Shown here: piece by piece, positions 59,353 through 64,000 of the stretch
Numbering within the stretch: position 1 is the first letter of the stretch
Layout: every line of letters begins with the position of its first letter
Assembly (NCBI GenBank): GCA_026686845.1
Contig: JAIVEN010000002.1
Coordinates: 27,750,001-27,814,000 of the forward strand
Reading direction: 5' to 3'
Origin: Adenanthera pavonina
Lineage: Eukaryota; Streptophyta; Magnoliopsida; Fabales; Fabaceae
DNA length: 64,000 nucleotides
The notes under the pieces: generated by a model
The model's database searches: none
The model's input: only the letters and a program-made list of their open reading frames with translations
Told to the model about the DNA's origin: nothing
Translations under genes and position numbers: made by a program

Positions 59353-62300
59353 TGTAATATCCTAGAATTTTTTTCTAGATGTTCAAGGCTCAATATTTTA
59401 AAATCTAGAAGGAATTTGTAAAAATATGTGTACACCGTTTGGCATGAAATAGGACAAAGAGGTCAATTATCTCGGTTGGAAGGAAAAAGAAGAAAATGAT
59501 AATTTGTTCCTTTTGAAAAAAAAAAGAGAAGGCAGACGAAGACTGTGGACATGAAGATGAATTTATGAATTTTGGAAAAAATTACACCTAACGACTTGAA
59601 AGTTTTAAAAATTATAAATTGGCCCTAGGTCAAGGGCATTCTTGTAAATATGAAAAATTATAGTCATAATAAAGCTCTCAATGAATTAAGCCTAATGGAA
59701 TATAGTATGTAATTTATTAAGATCAAAATAATATTTATTAGGTAATTAGGATTTAATATTAATATTTTACCTGATAAAAGTCAATTTGAACAGCAAGAAG
59801 AGGCAGTATTAATTCAAGAAAAATTAATAAGCCTTGATAAAATATATTTTGGGTCAAGATTATGATTTTGGACAAAAAATAATAATTGGATATTCCTTTA
59901 CCAATATAATGATAATTTTGGTGAAAATACCCAATCGGTAGGGTTCAATATAGGAAGATAATTTCATGATTTTGACCCTAAAAATAAATTCCTTGGGTCA
60001 AAAAATGGTAGGAATAAGTATGTTGTATAAGAAAAACTCAAAGGAAAACAATTTAGAATTTTAGGGTTAGTAAGCATACCACTTGAAAAAGATTATGAAA
60101 TTTGTAACACCTTACTTTTATCTATATTTTCCTATATATCATAGTATGTACAATGTCCAAATTGCCCATATTAAGAGCTTGAACCATTAATAGAACCAAA
60201 ATATTTAATTAAAAAAAATGTGGTACTATTTATTTGGTTCTCAAGTTTTCTAGATGAACTTTGAAAACTCATAACTTAATCCAAAAAAATCGTATCAATG
60301 TGATTCAAGTCTCTAAATGAAGCTAGAAACATGATATACAAGATAAAAATATGAAAACTTATTTTAACCTGACCAATTAGTACAGTTTATTGCTCAAACT
60401 TATACTGTACAAATGGTCATTTCTCCCTTTTCAGGATTTTGGCCATAAATTTAAAAATTCATATCTAACTCTATACTGAGCCAAATCATGTATTATGTAT
60501 GCCATTGGAAATATATATATGTCTAATTACCATCATATTTTTCTTATACATTTATTTAGTCTAGAAAGGGCACAACATGAATTTGAATCACTAGGGATCA
60601 GAACATCACTTTTACTGGAACAGTCTTGGGAAAACTTGAATATCTCTCATTGTACAGCTCCAATTGAACTCAAATTAAATGTAAGCCACTTAATTTTTGG
60701 AACTCTGTACGATTTTATATCACTTTTCAAAGTAAGTGATACTTATAGTGAATTTTGCAGCTTTTACTTTACTGTCCAGTTTAGACCCTTAATTTCAAAA
60801 ATATACTATAAATTGTACACATATCCAAATTGAGTGTTCTTTAGCTCATTGGAAAGCTTGTTATCAATAGTTTTAGATAATATATAACACTTGACTTACT
60901 TGCCCTGTCTCGGTCAAACAGTGTTGACTTTACTCTCATTGCTACAAAATTAACTTCTAACAATATAACATGGCAAAGTAGACTTCATAATAAGCTCACA
61001 TGATCATTCCATGTTTCAAATCCATGCCCAACATTTCATAATGCTCATAAGGATATAATAGCACAATGGCACAGATCTAAAAGCATATACATGATTTTAT
61101 ACATAATTTCAAAATATACACTTATAACTTGAAGACATCATTAAGCATCTTCCTCTTCTTCATTCTCCTTAGCTTTTTAGACTCTTTTGCCATAGCTTGT
61201 GCCTATCATTGGGATACTTGAGGGGATGAGATTGGGGGACAATCTCAGTAGCAAGTTACATTCCATGCAATTATGTCAATCATGTCAAATAAACTCACAT
61301 CAATCACCTTTAAACAATAAATTGCCATATTAATCATAAAAAATTTGGCAGCATAACGGCTTAGAAAATGGACATCCCGGGGAATAAAACCCCTCAGTTT
61401 ACAGCCAAGACCAATCAAAGAAATCACAATTTCAATATGGCAACACAATTTAATCATAGAAAGATAATGAAAGAACATAAAGCAAGAATATGAAACTTAG
61501 CTACCTTGAATCATTCCTTTGGCTCTTCCTCTTGAATCTAATGCTTCACCACTTGGTTCCCCCTCCTTTAAGAACTTACTTGGGCTTTATCAATTCCTAA
61601 TACACCATTAAACACTCACTTTATTCACTGGTTTCATGAGTTACTTCTTAAAGACTCACAAAACCCTAGAATTTCATTTTCTTCACCTTAAGCTTTTTAT
61701 TTAACCCCATACTTGCTCTTAAGTTTTTGGACCATGGGAAATCCATTTTTACCATCAAATACATGAAAATCCAGCTCCTTCCCACCTTATTAGTCTGACC
61801 AAAATCTGTTCTTAAGGGGAAGAAATTGATTTTTCACAAAACTTGCTTTAAAACATACCTAGTTTACTTTTCTTGAAAAATCATATGTTTTCTTGTAAAT
61901 TTATGGCTTAAAAACTCCTTCCCTCTTCTTATCATGCTTAGGCCAAGATTAGAAAATCAAATGGAGAAGGAGAAAATCTAAGAAAACCAACTCAAATTAC
62001 TTAGAAACTAGGCTAGAATACTTATAAATTGAAAGGAACTTGCTTACCAATTTATTTGGAATTTTCTTCTCCTTTTTCCCCTCTTTTTCCTTCACCTTCA
62101 CGTGCTGCTCTCTCCCTCTCAAAATGGCAGACTTCGCTTCCTCATTTCCTTTCTAAATGGTCGAGCAAATCATGGGAAGGAAGGGAGTATATATAAATTT
62201 CATCAACCAATGAATGTTTGCCACCTAATGACTTGATTTTTCTAGCTTTTTCATGAAAATAATAAAATATGGCTAATTTGACATGTGCAGCTTGGTCAGC

Positions 62301-64000
62301 ACGAAATGGAGGGTATTTTGGTCCAAAAATTTTAGTTATTTGCTTATCCAGATATATCATGAACCGGTCTGGACAAATAAAGTTACTTTAGTAGTATATT
62401 TTACTATTATTGGGATACTAATTATAATTATAAAATTATCATAATATACTTATCCCAATTGGTCCAAATATAAGACCTACACATTTTTCTTGAATAAACA
62501 CTGCTTTTTCCTACGGTCCAGACTGACATTTATCGGGTAAGACATTAATATTAAATCATAATTATTCAATAAATATTATTTTGATCTTAATAAATTCCAT
62601 ACAATATTCCAATGGTCTAAGCTCATTGAGAGCTTCATTTTGACTATAATTTTTCATATTTACAAAAAGGCCCTTGATCCGAGATAAATTTATAATTTTT
62701 AAAACTTTCGGGTCATTAGATGTAATTTTCACCAAAATTCATAAAATTTACCTCATTGCGCGTACGAGTCCACCGCCTCTTCTCTTCGTTCTTCTCATCC
62801 TCTTTTCTTTTTTTTTTTTTTTTCTTTTCTCTTTTTATTTTTTTTAGGAGCAAAATAGTCATTTTCTTATTTTTTCTTCTGATCCAGATAATTGACCTCT
62901 TTATCTTATATTATACAAAATGGTGTATATCCATTTTTGCAAATTTTTTATAGATTTTAAAATATTGGGCCTTAAACATTTAAGAGAAATTTTAGGATAT
63001 TACAAAATTAATGGTTAATGGCACTATTTTATAATGTTATAGGATCCAAAAGAAGGTTAAGGAAATGGTTTGCAAAGTTTGGAGACCATTGGAAAGCAAA
63101 ATAGTAGTTAACTCACCTATGTATGCCTATGTATTGTCATTGATGTTGCTTGGTTTGAATGATGTGTTTAATGTTTGAAATGTTGTCTTGAGATGATTTA
63201 GCATTGTTGGTTGGATTGTTTGAAGGGTAATGTGACCCTGGATATGTCCAAACACAAGGGAAAGTACTGCCTAAATTTTTATAAAATAGTCAAAATGATT
63301 TGATTGCATGCTTGATGTTTTTTTAGATGAATACTTGCAATATATATGATAATATGTGTGCATGATGGTGGTTGCTACTATGATTCTTTGAATCTCACCC
63401 CTTTTCCAAATGTATAACAAATTTTAGGGTCAATTTATGGCAAGATTATCCAAGAAAGGAAAGGCAAGGAGAAGCAAGTTAATGTTCAAGATAATGATAC
63501 TTAGGTTGATACTATTATATGAGATGTTATATAAAATCTTATGGGACATGATCATGCTGTTTTTCTATGTTAATATGTTCCTCTAGGTTTGTTATAGAGT
63601 ATCATGTAAGATAAAGCCATGTTATGGCTATGTATGTATATATTAGTGTGTATTTTGGAAAGTTGGAAGAATGCAAGAGACCTTTCTGAATACTGCTGGG
63701 AATTCAAAGTACTTTATAGACCTTGGCATATTCAATGTATGAGTTTTTTTATATATTTAAGAACTAGATATGTGTAGCTTTCCATAGACATAATGATCAC
63801 TTAATTTGGAGTTGTGTATGATTTATGGTGATTTTTCAAATTTATGGTGAGCATCAGGAATTTTCTAAAATGACCATTGCTATAGTGAAAATTATACAAA
63901 TTTACTGTACAAATTGGTCAAGTATTTTCCTTGTTCAATATTTTTCCCATGTAGATAATCTTTTAATCTATGTTGAGAGACTTGAATCACCTCAATATGA
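59353..64000 (+). repeat. LTR1 copy, plus strand, runs off the window
   Basis: Starts TGTAATATCCTAG. It is interrupted at 60102/63005 by the minus-strand solo LTR1 and continues to the window end, where 'gagacttgaatcacctcaa' matches the inverse of about 14310-14330. About 1.74 kb of the expected 2.5 kb is present. Whether it is solo or belongs to an element beyond the window is unknown. Confidence 0.78.
60103..63004 (-). mobile_element. solo LTR1, nested in another LTR1
   Basis: 2902 bp, from TGTAACACCTTAC to AGGATATTACA, with perfect target duplications AAATT at 60098-60102 and 63005-63009. It contains the LTR1 blocks 'ggacatcccggggaataaa' (61370), 'atccagatatatcatgaacc' type (62347) and 'gactgacatttatcgggtaa' (62521). 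No internal region is present. Confidence 0.9.

Overview
This is a gene-poor, repeat-saturated stretch of a flowering-plant nuclear genome. Every recognisable coding trace belongs to a plant transposable element: a Ty3/gypsy chromovirus of the Tekay/Del type, two Ty1/copia elements of the SIRE/Maximus type with an extra 'env-like' ORF, a CACTA (En/Spm) TNP2 transposase remnant, and Cassandra-like LTRs carrying 5S rRNA sequence. I find no cellular gene, tRNA, functional rRNA or CRISPR array. The species cannot be named; the families only say angiosperm.

Layout. 1-815: two fragments of a 2.5 kb LTR family, called LTR1 here. 1247-5299: a second long LTR-like repeat (LTR2), split by a SIRE-type solo LTR at 1624-3384. 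6561-6998: a Cassandra-like LTR. 6999-16638: the gypsy chromovirus on the minus strand, whose LTRs define LTR1; it has an extra ORF between primer-binding site and gag, and its 3' LTR is truncated. 17761-17976: a minisatellite. 18311-20216 plus 32060-32410: an LTR2 copy split by SIRE copy A (20217-32054, minus strand, target duplication AATAA). 32411-32960: an LTR1 fragment. 32961-39778: a minus-strand CACTA transposase cut by two solo LTRs (34016-35720 and 36230-38910). 40831-44640: LTR2 split by a solo LTR1 (41336-44274), itself split by a solo Cassandra-like LTR (42237-42661, duplication TGGTA). 45019-64000: a plus-strand LTR1 split by SIRE copy B (47169-59117, plus strand, duplication ATTTG), then by another plus-strand LTR1 (from 59353), which carries a minus-strand solo LTR1 (60103-63004, duplication AAATT).

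State of the genes. All polyproteins are broken. SIRE B is the best preserved: its ORFs carry a handful of in-frame stops and two single-frame shifts, and its LTRs, PBS, PPT and target duplication are intact. SIRE A and the gypsy element carry more stops and shifts. The TNP2 reading frame can be followed across a solo LTR insertion.

Most worth a second look: (1) all three SIRE-type LTR subfamilies carry an array of short palindromic or hairpin motifs, each subfamily with a different motif, and copies A and B repeat theirs in the spacer before the env-like ORF; (2) a roughly 188-codon ORF upstream of gag in the chromovirus; (3) the 5S-bearing LTRs; (4) the env-like ORF, which has no visible signal peptide or membrane segment; (5) loss of one zinc-knuckle cysteine to tyrosine in four of five Gag knuckles. 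Boundaries fixed by target duplications are precise; the ends of the LTR2 copies and LTR1 fragments are approximate.
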